Below are positions 39,523 through 51,079 of a DNA stretch of 64,000 nt, in pieces. Below the pieces are notes generated by a model. That model made no database searches, was not told the origin of the DNA, and was given only the letters and a program-made list of their open reading frames with translations. The stretch covers positions 4,489,001 through 4,553,000 of the forward strand of contig NC_059554.1 of the NCBI RefSeq assembly GCF_905220415.1, in the 5' to 3' direction. The translations under genes were made by a program, and so were the position numbers. The DNA is from Colias croceus (lineage: Eukaryota; Arthropoda; Insecta; Lepidoptera; Pieridae). Positions within the stretch are counted from its first letter, which is position 1. Each line of letters begins with the position of its first letter.

Positions 39523-41915
39523 ATAGTTAACGTGTAAACAATGGTTTGAGAGACTTTTGTGAAAATTCACCATTTATCAGGTTGAAAAAATCTTTGATCC
39601 AAAAGCTTCTTAGAAGGCCAGTTTAAATTAAGTTTAAATATATATGACTAACTGACCAACATAGCTTATTTACTTAAATAATATTTCAATAAATAAGCCG
39701 AAAGCTTAAATAAAATGACAAAATAGTTATTAAACAATAATGTATTAGAAAATGACACAAATACGCAAACTTTACTATATAAATAAATTTAAGAAGCATG
39801 TCATTCGCACATTTATCCCGATAGAACAATGGTTTCAATGACTCCTGTATCGACAGGAACTTACTTTTTTCTACCATTACGTGAGCTAAGCTTACTAAAG
39901 ACCCGCGTCAATATTCTGCGCAGGAGTGGACTCCTTCCGCTCGCGATCATGGGCCGATTTAAAATCGCAAGACAATACTCGAAACATTAGGCCTTCAAAT
40001 TGACTTTGATGTATATAAAATGTATGTAAATGAACGCTTAATATGTGTTAGTTCAATCAACAGGTACTAAATAAAATAGAAATAGAAGCTCCGTGTTTCC
40101 TTTGAAAACGATAATTTTTAACATGCCGTGTAGCATCTAACTTACTAACTTAGAATATAAACATAGTAATAATATACTTTTTAATGCTATACAAATCTAT
40201 CTACTTTACCGGCTAATCATATCAAATCAAATTGAATTTATACGATGATATTGTGACAAAGGGAGGACATGAGATATACGACCTCCTCGCATCAATACGC
40301 GTCTATTAGTTATCCAACCAAGTGTTAGATTATATGATATGATCTGATTATATTTCAAGATACGCGTCACCAAATCAAAGTTGTTTTCTGTATGAACGCT
40401 TCAGTCACGGTTGAATATCTCTGCTAAGATTAGCAGGACGGATTGGTATATTTTATGTCTTCTTAGTTCTTGCTCGCCTTTACTAGTCTAAATAATATGA
40501 GAGATAGTAATAATGCGTTCGTACAGAATTAGCTCTTGAACTTGCAATTGAATTAAATAATTGATTCGATTTGGAAACGATGAATATAATAATCTAATAC
40601 AATTACTAGTTGTCTACGTGGCTGCTTCTGATTGGCCTTAAAACTAAACCAATTTTGTTGTGGACACGTTATATACTTCTTAACTGAAATAGACATATAA
40701 TATCGGCGCTGTGACAAAAATAAAAATGAGTAGGTAATGTTTACATAACGTTTATTTTTATTGTAAAGGCAAAGACCCTTTATTTATATTAAAGGTGTGA
40801 AAGGGCGTAGTACATCGATTTTATATCAGAAGATAATAGTATCAGAAAATGACGTCATCACGCTATTTTCATTCATAAAATATAAATAACTTGTCTCAAG
40901 GGCTTTTGTTTTTCCATGATAAGGTTTCAAATTGAATGATAAAGTTCGATAAAAAGCCTATCAATTGTTATTGTTGAAATAAATTAGATTTTATTCCACT
41001 GATATAAGTTATAACTTGTAGGTATTAATTTATATATAATAGAGTACCAGACTATTTTATAATGGAAATGTAGATAGTGCAACAAGTTATTTCCCGGTTT
41101 CATTTTGTGATAAGTACTGCTTCTTTTTTCATAATAATTAAGTACGTCTCTTGTTTCGTTAAAGATAAATAAATGTATTTTTAAGCGAGGAAATGCGTTA
41201 ATATGAAAAGTAGATAGCTCATAGCAGGACCACATAGACAGAACGATTACAATCAGTGATGCATACGCGATGATTAACCCATAAACACTGGTTTATTTAC
41301 GGTTCAGGCGGAGGGGTCGGCCCTCCCTAGCACGTGATTACCGATATTTGGGGGCACGAACCCAATTCAGATTTTACGTGCCTTGATGATGGATAAACTA
41401 TTCACTTTCGACCCTTCCTCTTCCTTGCTTTCTTCATTGATGGATGTTGGCAATGCCACGGATGAGAGACGTTGATTAATGGTATTTTTCATGAATGCAA
41501 TAAGTATTTGGTAAGTAATAATTAATTGTCGTAGATCTCTTTTATTTTTGGAAAAATTATATATCTCAATTAAAATAAGCCAAAAAACTGTAAATATTTT
41601 TTTATTTAACCAAACAATACCACAATTTTCTCGTGCATGATATAAACTACAACAGACCGCGTTCTAAAACGTTTTTGTACAACCAACCTACATAAAAAGC
41701 TACAAATAAATTCTGTTTATCCTGATATATTAGTTAGTTGATTGTCAATTTGTCCTCGGTTTAATTTAATTATGTTGATCACATGTGACTCCTCGATCTT
41801 GTCTCTATTTATCACGAGAACTTTTAAACAGAAGATATATGGAGATCACTTAATCCTGTGTTTATAATGCATTTTCCTTTACATTCGACAGCGTAGTTTC
41901 AGGACTTTCATGTTT

Positions 41916-42090
41916 CTGATGGGGTCACGGATGAATTCTACACATACCCGTGGCCCTGTCGCTGATGTGGCTTGACGGAACACAGTGGGGTTTTGGTCGG
42001 TAGGAATCCGACATAACCCACGGCCTCTTCCCCGGAGGCCGTGGGTATCTATGCAAGATTTCCCCACTAAAAAAAAAAAAAAAAAAAAAA
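41916..42090 (+). mobile_element. 5'-truncated non-LTR element with 15-bp target duplication
   Basis: A 175-bp insert ends in a run of about 22 A (42069-42090) and is bracketed by perfect 15-bp copies of AGGACTTTCATGTTT (41901-41915 and 42091-42105). The insert contains a GGCCTC...GAGGCC hairpin near its 3' end (about 42021-42043). Intact A tail and duplication indicate recent retrotransposition. The 62-codon minus frame over it is an artefact. Confidence 0.85.
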
Positions 42091-42227
42091 AGGACTTTCA
42101 TGTTTAATCTTTTTAAGCAGCAGTAATAAACTTTTTATTTATTAAGTTTTAATTTTTTTTTTCTAAACTACTAACTTTATGAAACAAAGTATAGTGATTT
42201 CATTGTGGACAAAATAGGAAAAAATAT

Positions 42228-42578
42228 AAGTATTTTTATGTTACTTTTATATTAATATATATGGACGATAAAGACCCATGGAGGGTTGTCGCGTAAAAAC
42301 CACAGGACAGTTCTTTGGCATATTATGATATATTATGTATAAGTTAGATATAAGTTACATATTGTGTAATATTGACATGATTTTAAAAGAGCAACTATGG
42401 AGTTTCTTGCCGATTCTTCTCCATAGATACTGCTTTTCGAATCAGTGGTAAATGTTAAAAATACTTATGTAATGACGATTCGAAAGTGCTACTAAATAGT
42501 AGTCTAATTGAATAAATGAATGTTTGAGTTTGAAAAAAAAAATAGCTTAATATAAAAGTAGGTAACATAAAAATACTT
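42228..42578. repeat. Palindrome split by a retroelement
   Basis: Left arm 42228-42255 (AAGTATTTTTATGTTAC then TTTTATATTAA) and right arm 42547-42578 are reverse complements apart from a 3-4 base gap. They bracket a 287-bp LINE tail. Removing the insert and one TTAATATA copy leaves a continuous palindrome centred on that target. Confidence 0.7.
42260..42546 (+). mobile_element. LINE 3' end fragment with 8-bp target duplication
   Basis: The segment GATTTTAAAAGAGCAACTAT ... ATACTGCTTTTCGAATCAGT ... GACGATTCGAAAGTGCTACT ... TTGAATAAATGAATGTTTGA is a familiar lepidopteran CR1/jockey-type LINE 3' untranslated region ending in TTTGA units and an A run. The flanks repeat TTAATATA (42252-42259 and 42547-42554). 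Family assignment rests on recognition, not a search. Confidence 0.65.
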
Positions 42579-45500
42579 ATCCCGTAGTTTTAAATCTTTA
42601 AATTTTGAGTGTATGTCCATTTATAGCACGGTGAAAGAATAATCATGTAAACGTCACAAGACGAAATAAAAACTGCTGACTGATTTATATATTATCTTTA
42701 ATAATATAAAATATAGATAACTCATAACAAGTAATGCAATATCTTAGATATCAAACAATATAGTATCTAATCAAAGTTACAGCTACATAAACAAAGATTA
42801 CAAGATAAATTTGTCAGTCATTTAATTCTAGGAATATATTTTATTCAAATTGAAGCGGTTATCATAAAAAATATATATTTATAAATACACTTGGAAAAAT
42901 TACAGAATATTTGTCATAAACTTCGAAACGGATATATCTGCTAGATAAATCCCTTTAATTAGGGGCCGGATATCAAGTGGCAGGCCCTAATGAGCTACGC
43001 TCGCTCGAATAAATAGAATAATTTTTCCGTATAGTTTCAGAAATATGAAATACAACGCTTTATGTAAGTTTTACCTTATTTATTATGTGTTCAATGTCGA
43101 TTTTTTTGAGGACAGAGCTTTATAACATTCATTGAAAAATTGAAAAGTATCCAACTATTCAACCTGTTGACGAAAGTTTTTCTCTAAAATATAAACGTTG
43201 AAAAAAAAATAGGCATTTAGAAATATTCATTCTGTTTATGATATTTTGTAGACTACGCATTTAGAACAGGAGGTTTATTATTTCATTACCTTATAAATAT
43301 GACTTACATTTATATGAATGTAAAGAAAAATACTGATAATAATATGCAATTAACTACACTTCCGCCAAAAAAACTTTAATTAATATTTGAAATAGAAGGT
43401 TCATTATAAAATGCATTAAACAGCATTGTAATGTAAATGATGTCATATAGTTAATCGATATCATACAAAACTATAGGTACAATTGCCAAAAAACATTAAT
43501 ATTTTTTTTCATATAGCCGTGATAAAAACGTTGTAACACGAGAAGTAGGTAATCGTTAGAAGAATAATATTATATTGTACTTAAAGTTAAAATATATTAT
43601 TATTTGTAAGTCTACATAGCAGGCCTAAGTTTTTTTTACCTTTATTCATGTTTTTATAGTTAACCTATACAAAACAACATTATATTATTAATCAAAAAAG
43701 TTTAACACTAAACCAAATACCAAGTATTTTAATATTAACCGTGGGAAACGAACAAGTATTTAAGAAAGTTACATATGGTAAGAAGTATGTAATCCTTTCG
43801 AGCCCATACAGTACATTTTCTGTCTTCGAGGAGCGATGTAAATCAAGTCAAGTTGTATTTTATGGCGACACCTCTTTGAATAAAGGTGTTAACGTCATAA
43901 CTGTCGGCAGCCCCTTTATTTTACCCTTGGGTGTATGACGTGTTCATTTGATGACTTTAAATTAACTTCAAGAAACAAATGCATTCATTCATTCTTTATT
44001 TAAATACCATTCTTCATAAAAAAAGTGAAACGTAAATATCTTTAGTTTATGGTATGAGAAGGAAATAGGTTAGATTTGCTTGTAAAATTTACTATTGAAG
44101 CTGTTAAATTTCAAATCGTTATGTAATAATATAACAAACTAAAAATAAGATCGAAACATTATTTATCCTACGTCACAGAAAACAATTACAACAGTAATGG
44201 TAACCCATTCGTAAAAAATCCAATAAGCTCTTCGTCGCAGTAAGCTAATGTCGTAACTCATTAGCGCAGCTTAACGTCAGTGTCACGGACAGATTAAAAA
44301 TAAAGACAAAACGAATAAAAAGCGGACGCTTTGAAATAGAAACTCTTTTTTCGATACTTCTTAAACTTCTCAGTGATTGATTGTTGGGGATGGTAAGAAA
44401 CGCTTCATTTAACGCAATTAGGTATACCAATATGGATTTATTATTTATATCAATATCTTAATAACACCTTTTCCGTGTAAATAAAGCAATATTCTTATAT
44501 TGAAATACAACACTATTTAAAAATGTGATAAAATATTTAAATTACGAAAGCGCGAGAAAGCTCTGATAATCAAAATTATCTTATAAATGGATTTATTCCC
44601 TTTATATTTAAACAAATTTAGTTTACTCAATCACTTTAAAATTACAATTTATGAACAATAAAAGCTTGACAATATGACTGCTATGAAAGTAGAAGGACGG
44701 TTGATCACGCTCCGTTGGACGCGCCTGCCACCGCGGTATCCGGTGCTAGCCAGCCCTTACGTGCGACCAAACTGAATACGAAATAACACAAAATTGGACT
44801 ATGAATGGAATACTCATGCATTCAATTTCGGATATCAGCTGAATATGTTTAATTGTCGGCTTTATTTGTTTGTGATTCTAATGGTCAGTCGTTAGCGCTA
44901 ACTTTGATATTAAACTCTATCAAAAATATAATTCTCTCTTACAATATTTAGGACTTTAGGTATAAGTTGAAGCATTTTATCTAACCACCTTAGTAATATA
45001 GGTATATGCCTACTAATATCAAAGTTGACCGTAGCTAAATGTTTGAGTTTGCAGTTATAAATAATATAAAAGCTCTTTATTATTCGAAACGAAATTAAGC
45101 GGCCGCTACTACTAGTCAATACATAGTCTTTATTAAAAAGTTTAAAGTCTTTTTATATTCATGTACTATCCAGAACACGTCTTGGCAAATTATACTCTAG
45201 TACTATATAGTATTGGACCTGTCTTACAGACGAGTTTTTGTGATCCTCTCGCATTGCTTTCTTGATTCGCCTTTTCTGAACTAAATGGGCTTGTTATAAT
45301 AAAGCTACTTGTTCGTTAATTATCATGGACTAGATAAAGCAAGTTTATTAAAAAGTTATAATAAAACATTTCCGTTTAAATTTCAATTATTTCTATCACT
45401 AACGAGAGAGCTTTCAATTAGAATATTGAACGTAGGTATCTTTATCGTCAAGTCAAATAGTATATGCTTTAAAAGCCTCAGAAAATATGTAAGTAGCTCT

Positions 45501-46408
45501 GTACGAGAACTTAAAGAATACATTAAAATGTATTTTATGTTAGTTGAATAAAATGAGCAACATATATCGAAGCAAAAGGACGTCAGCCTTTAAAATGAGT
45601 ATCAAATTATGCCTTTTCGTCTATAAGTATTTTGTATATTATTAAAGGAGTAAAACCGGTAACATTAATTTTAGATGAAGCCGTTGCAAATGTCCACGGA
45701 AAGTAAATCACACTAACTGGACAATTTTCAACGGAATTTCTAAACTAGTTGAGCGTGTTCGAATCGTCTAGGCTAGCCGCTGGCAAGGATGTAGCTTTTC
45801 CTCGTATAATCGGATTTCCTGCCGTTTGTAAGTCAAGATCAAGGTTCTATTTCAATGAACAGAAACCTGTTGAGCCGTACTCGTTATTACTTCGAGTGTT
45901 TTCATTAGTTTCTAAAGTATGTTGTTATTCTGGCTTTGATGTTCGCCAAGGCTTTCATTTGGTACCTACTATTATATCGCGCGAGAAGAAAAAATATTGA
46001 ATGGGTTATCTGGTTATGAAATTTTCTGTATATCCATCGAACTTATGTTGAAGTACTTTGTCTCATTGTTTTGGATTATAATTCAAACAAACTATCACTT
46101 TACATTTTACATTACTGAAAGCTTTTACGAACAGTTTTGTATATTTTGTTGTAAACTACACTTTGTGCAGCTGAAGCATTAGTGCATTACTGTTTATCTG
46201 TCCGATTCACTGTTTATTGATATTATTCCTTATTCTATTTAACACTCTTTGACGAAACAGACGCTAAAGACGCACATCCAGAACTATCTAACCATGATTT
46301 CTTATTTTTTCACATAACATACCATACTTACAAAATCAATTCGAACTATGAAACCGGCTATAAATGTCTTGTAGCAATGATACTATAGTACTTATACAGT
46401 ATACTTAC

Positions 46409-46544
46409 CAGATCAAGTCGCAAGCTAAAGGAGACATGCTTGCGGGGCGGCGGCGCGGTCATAGCGGGGGCTTCGTAGAACGCGGCGTCGTCGAGCCCGA
46501 AGTCGGAGTCGCTTTCTGCCCACTCCAGCTTCATCGTGCTGGGA
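46409..46544 (-). CDS. First coding exon of the same acidic protein
   Basis: Minus-strand exon with acceptor TTAATTCCAG| at its 5' side and donor CTG|GTAAGTAT. The ATG at 46534 has A at -3 and gives 42 codons, starting MKLEWAESDSDFGLDDAAFY and ending RKHVSFSLRLDL in phase 0. It joins in frame to the exon at 39164. An in-frame reading upstream of the ATG to the acceptor is also open, so translation could begin in an earlier exon. The acceptor shows that a 5' exon, possibly non-coding, lies further right. The N-terminus is acidic with a proline run, plausible for a transactivation region. I do not recognise the family with certainty; an Ets/pointed-like factor is possible. CpG-rich codons contrast with the AT-rich flanks. 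Confidence 0.7.
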
Positions 46545-48746
46545 CTGGAATTAAGGATTGAGTTGTAGCTAGTGTTTTATGCAGTTGAAACAATGAAATA
46601 AAGGAGCTGGACAGCTGTATAGCTGTGAAAATGTTGCCGATATAGAGATGATTTTCAGGTTGGAGCTTGCAGTTGTTAAAAATATGCTATAAGTATTTTT
46701 GAACAAGAGAGCGACGTTTCGTTTGGTTAAAAGTTTATATAATCATACCGTTGATTTATGCAATCCCGAATTGACAAATATATGAAAAATTTACGATTAG
46801 TATTTTGAGTAAAAAAGCTGATCAAATTGCTAGCGACGAGCAAGAGCGTATAAGTTTATTTCTATTTCTTATTTTTTGTACATAAGAGCGGTTCCACGTC
46901 AAGCATCTCGGCTCTCGCTACTTACATAAACGTCAATATAATTTTATGGTCAGTGATCACTGGGGGCAAGTGGCAATACTAATAGGGCTTCGCTGACCGC
47001 AGGTAGGATCGGTCACATGCCATTCTTGGCTGTGTTGATGTTCTCGTTTTATGCTGTTGCGTTGTGACAAAGAAAATATGAAACGTCGCTTACGCTTCGC
47101 TTCATTCTTCTCATAATATATTGAGAAAAATTAAATTATCTTACACCATTAACATTGGGAATGAAATTGCTATAGTATTTACTATTTCTTACGATTTCAA
47201 ATGCATTGTACGAAACCGTTCCATTTTTATTTAATATCACAAACCCCATAACGTCACTCATCGTTTCCATTAATATCCCATCAAAGCGTTTCAGATTCGT
47301 TCACGCTAACGGGTTGATCCGGCGGAAACGGTTCCCGAAAGCACGTGTTTTTCATTCTATTCAAGAAATAGAGCGGATAGTCCTTTGAAAAGTGGAGTGG
47401 CCGTTTCGGGAAACCAAAATGATATGGTTAATATGTCGCTGGAGGAATTCAGCGTGAGCCAACTCGTGTCGCTCCGGGCAATATCCGCCGGAAACGATGC
47501 TTACATTGACACCGTCTGTAATAATGCCTTGTAATTGGAACGGCGTGTCGTTTGTTCACTCATTTGTAAGAGAGGGTGAAGTCAAGGGTCATAATTAGGT
47601 GCAAGTTCTTCATTATGATCGCGGAGATTTGTTATCACAAATTGCCTACGGATTGGTTGGTTGGTACCTTTGAAACGCCTAATGCGTTTGTAAGATTCTT
47701 TAATTAGGTAAATTAATGAGTAAATAAATAAGAACATATTATTTTAAAATATTGGGGTAGTATAGTAGACGTCATAGTAAAATCTGTTGCTTTTTATACT
47801 TTAAAACATGTTTATAGACATGCGATAAGAAACATAGAATAGCGAGCAAAGAAATAATCTACAAGGGTATTATTTATACATTCTATTTTGAAAAAAATAT
47901 AACTACGTTTACCTTAATTTAGCTCTTAAGAAATCATACCGACCGATTGTTTCTATCTTATCAGAATAGATAAAACGTTATCTTTACATAACGATATTCG
48001 CACGAGTTTTATATGCATGATAATATTACGACTCTATATTTTTCGTATGTCTCATTAAATTAAATTATATTTTAGCCTCAATAGTATCAAAGACTTTTTT
48101 TCAGTCAGATATAAAAGTAATGCATCAAGAGATCTTTAAAATGCTATCTGGAATATAAAACAGAGATTTTAATATGTAAATTCAGTCACTTAAAAAAGGG
48201 ATTGCATTTCAAATTGATTCATAGAACTTCTGAATAATGTTAAGGTCCTTTTGTTGCTCCAGGGCCTTAATCGTTGAAATAGAAGATTTAACTTCTGGGG
48301 GCATTAACACGCAGATGCTAAGTCGTTGACATACGGTTCCCGACCTACAAAATAATTTTCAGCAATTTGCTCGCACGCAATTTCGCGTGCTAATTTGATC
48401 ATCTGCATCTTGTGCATCGCATGGTCGATAATCGATGTTTATTACTGAATTGATTAGTGAAAGCATTTCGGACAATATGGTACTTTAAATTTTAGTAATC
48501 TTATATATTCAGCAGCTATTCTTTTCGTAAAATTCCCTTTTACAAAGATATTTTAGATATGATTTCAGATTTGTGTTCCATCCAACAAGTAAATATTTAG
48601 ATTCATTTGAAATAAGTAAACCTTTGTGTCGCCATCATTGTCTGTGTATTTTAGCATTTATCGTTGTCATCTGGGTTGTGATATATAATTTCAATGTCAT
48701 TAAAATATCAGTAGTCAAAAACTTGATTGCGCAATTTTTTTAAATT
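46545..48746. other. Gene-free stretch between the two genes
   Basis: No supported gene. A block at 47240-47560 is more GC-rich and has overlapping open frames. One contains a 36-codon ATG frame (47423-47533, MVNMSLEEFSVSQLVS...) with protein-like composition but no splice or homology support. The likely ATP synthase promoter lies at about 48600-48746, with a CAGT initiator-like site near 48708. Confidence 0.45.
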
Positions 48747-49829
48747 ATGGCGAAAAGATTTACAAAACCTACAATTAATTGGAAGGAATTAGATAAACTA
48801 GTGCCTCCTAATCAACGAACGAATTTCTTGGCATTTAAGGCAAAATCTGATAATTATCTTCGACGGTTAGCTGTTTATTTTTGTATCATTATCATTGTTT
48901 GGGATATCTGTTATTATGTGAAAATTCTGCATGTTTAAATTATTAAATTACTCTTGTGAATATTGTTATTGCGTTTTGTAATTCATAAAATTTCTATAGG
49001 ACTGAAATTTTACATTATGCTTACCTATAGCTAATATTTAAAAATGTTTACAGAGTTCAAGCAAACCCACCTGAACTACCAAAAATAGATTGGAAGAAAT
49101 ATGAAGCATTGGTGCCGGTTGCTGGGCTAGTAGAAAAGTTTAAGAAAGAATACGAAGGCTTTAAAGTCCCGTATCCTGAAGATAAATTATTATCAGCTAC
49201 TATTGATGAACAGTGGAAGGCATTACAACCGGAGATCAAAGCATATTGTGATAGTGCACAAAAAGATATAGAAGTGTGAGTAAATCTATTAATCTAACCA
49301 ATAAATATTTTGTATCTATTAGGATTTTGTGACCAGTAAAGACCCGACGAATAGTAGGTATACAATACCAGATTAGAAAATGGTTTGAAGACATCTTTCC
49401 TCGTTAAGAAAGATGATTTGATTCACATTGCATTCAAGAATAAATAAAAGCATTCCGTGTAAGTATTTCTGTTCTCTCTGCTGCGAGTGAGATGGGTTAA
49501 CTTATTTTATGCCCAGATGACGAAGCATATAACGTAGCTCTTACTTAGAGAGTGTAATTGAAATTGATATAAAATCGACTTTTGTTAAATAAACTAGTAA
49601 TATTATAACAAATATTTTCAATTTTAGAGCAACTAAAAAATTGGAAAAGATAAAGAGTCTACCTAAATTCGAAGATATGACCATGGAAATGTTTTACGAT
49701 TTATATCCGAACGAAGCATTAGATCCTGTTAATCGTCCGACGTTTTGGCCACACGATGAAGAAAGTCAACTGGGATACGAAGAGAAAAAAGCCAAGATAG
49801 ATGCGAAAGAAGCGCAGACGAAAAAGTGA
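48747..49829 (+). CDS. ATPsynD: ATP synthase subunit d, mitochondrial
   Basis: Three exons, 48747-48865, 49054-49275 and 49628-49829, with GT-AG introns of 188 and 352 bp, give 180 residues, close to the usual length of about 178. Subunit d is part of the peripheral stalk of the F1Fo ATP synthase in the inner mitochondrial membrane, coupling the F1 head to the membrane sector. Family signatures are visible: INWKELDKLVPPNQRTNFLA and FKAKSDNYLRRVQANPPELP in the N-terminal helix, IDWKKYEALVPVAGLVEKFK and VPYPEDKL in exon 2, then DMTMEMFYDLYPNEALDPVN and RPTFWPH in exon 3. Heptad-like helices fill residues about 90-130. The start ATG has A at -3 and G at +4 (AATTATGG). The C-terminus is Lys-rich and divergent, so a paralogue is possible. 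The gene runs opposite to the flanking minus-strand gene. Confidence 0.95.
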
Positions 49830-49843
49830 TGTTAACAAAATTG

Positions 49844-49849
49844 AATAAA
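49844..49849 (+). terminator. Poly(A) signal of the ATP synthase d gene
   Basis: AATAAA lies 15 bases after the stop codon, giving a very short 3' UTR. Cleavage would be expected at about 49860-49880, just before the inverted-repeat element. Confidence 0.75.
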
Positions 49850-49880
49850 CCTATCGTTATATGAATTTTGGTGTTAATTT

Positions 49881-50315
49881 AATCCCACCAAAAACATTTT
49901 CATGTAAAATGTTGCCAAGACGAGCCCATATGACTTGCACTGTCAAAAAGTTATCAGATCTCATGTAGAGCCAAGCTTCTAACACTACTCGCCCTAACTC
50001 TACAAGGCCTAATTTCACAAACTCTACACCTTAGTCAAAATATGTTTTGGCCATTTCGCTACATTCACATCGGCGCAAGGTGAAAAATTAATTCACTGTT
50101 CATTACTTTTGTGTTATACAATAGTTCTTGTTGTAACGAACGGCCAAGCCACATATTTTGACTAAGGTGTAGAGTTTGTGAAATTAGGCCTTGTAGAGTT
50201 AGGGCGAGTAGTGTTAGAAGCTTGGCTCTACATGAGATCTGATAACTTTTTGACAGTGCAAGTCATATGGGCTCGTCTTGGCAACATTTTACATGAAAAT
50301 GTTTTTGGTGGGATT
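49881..50315. mobile_element. Foldback/MITE with perfect 165-bp inverted repeats
   Basis: Arms 49881-50045 and 50151-50315 appear to be perfect reverse complements over 165 bases. Outer ends are AATCCCACC / GGTGGGATT, and a 105-bp unpaired spacer separates the arms. Arm similarity decays quickly inside the spacer. No clear target-site duplication is seen. There is no coding frame of note. Long identical terminal repeats with little interior suggest a foldback or MITE-type DNA transposon. The arms could form a long hairpin RNA if transcribed. Confidence 0.85.
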
Positions 50316-50587
50316 TCATTACTTTTTGTAAGTTGTTCGTAATATTTTTTTTTTCTTCTTTTTTTTGGGGTGTATTTCTTGCACATCAGAGACGCCTTTT
50401 TTATAGCCCACTCTCTTGTCAAGGACAATTTTTTATTTATTTTTAGCTACTGTGTGGACGTAAGAGGCAGGAGACGTTCGCAACACTTCTATTCATTCAT
50501 ATTTATATGATCTGATCTGAAGTATATGTCTCAATATTATAATATGTCGATTAAATTTTTTTTTTTAACAAGGAGTATCTATACATA

Positions 50588-50709
50588 TCTATACATATAA
50601 TAATAAATCTGTAGAAGGGCCAATTCTGTACATTGAAAATATTGAAAAAATAAATACCAGGGGGTGTTACTGGATCGATACCAAACCCAAATATGTGATT
50701 AAAAAAATT

Positions 50710-50742
<33 letters not shown>

Positions 50743-51064
50743 ATGTGAAGGCATCACGTGAAAACTAACGGTTCGATTTCGATGAAACTTGGTATAATTA
50801 TACCTTATTATCCTGGGCGTAAAATAGGATACTTTTTATCCTGGAAAAATACGTAGAAAAAAATTAATCTTAATTTTTCAGTTTTATCCATAGACGTTGT
50901 TCTGTAGAACCGCGAACACACGTTGCGTATTATTATAGGCTTAACCGTATTTGGGTCTAATAGATATTTATAAGATGTCATTGTCAGAGTTACTCAAAAT
51001 GGAGAAATAAACCATCCACGCGAAGACCGACATCCGAGCGGACGGAGTCGCGGGCGGAAGCTAG
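50588..51064 (+). mobile_element. Non-autonomous Helitron (Lep1-like) with internal (GTCT)7
   Basis: The 5' end TCTATACATATAATAATAAA follows a host A, and the 3' end GTCGCGGGCGGAAGCTAG is followed by a host T (51065), matching the A^T insertion rule. The (GTCT)7 microsatellite at 50713-50740 and the CACGTGAAAACTAACGGTTC segment after it are typical of this lepidopteran element. No Rep/helicase coding. Borders fit well. Confidence 0.8.
50713..50740 (+). repeat. (GTCT)7 microsatellite
   Basis: Seven perfect GTCT units inside the Helitron. This position is known for Lep1-type elements. Confidence 0.9.
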
Positions 51065-51079
51065 TATACATAATATATA

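Larger units (their letters stand above)
39165..46408 (-). other. 7.2 kb intron with three retroelement insertions
   Basis: Intron between the two minus-strand exons. It holds a poly-A retroelement fragment with target duplication (39322-39522), another (41916-42090) and a LINE tail inside a palindrome (42260-42546). Other open frames are random-looking. A CRE palindrome TGACGTCA lies at 40850-40857 and a GC-rich patch at 44700-44770. Confidence 0.6.

Noticed and set aside
42061..42095. Poly-A run at 42069-42090 as an mRNA processing site
   Set aside because: Genomic A run bracketed by a 15-bp duplication, so it is a retroelement tail.
47423..47533. 36-codon frame starting MVNMSLEEFSVSQLVS in a GC-richer block, with the frame open upstream to 47304
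   Set aside because: Another plus-strand frame is also open, there is no acceptor in the right phase, and I know no homologue.
49057..49239. 60-codon minus frame
   Set aside because: Shadow of exon 2 of the ATP synthase d gene.
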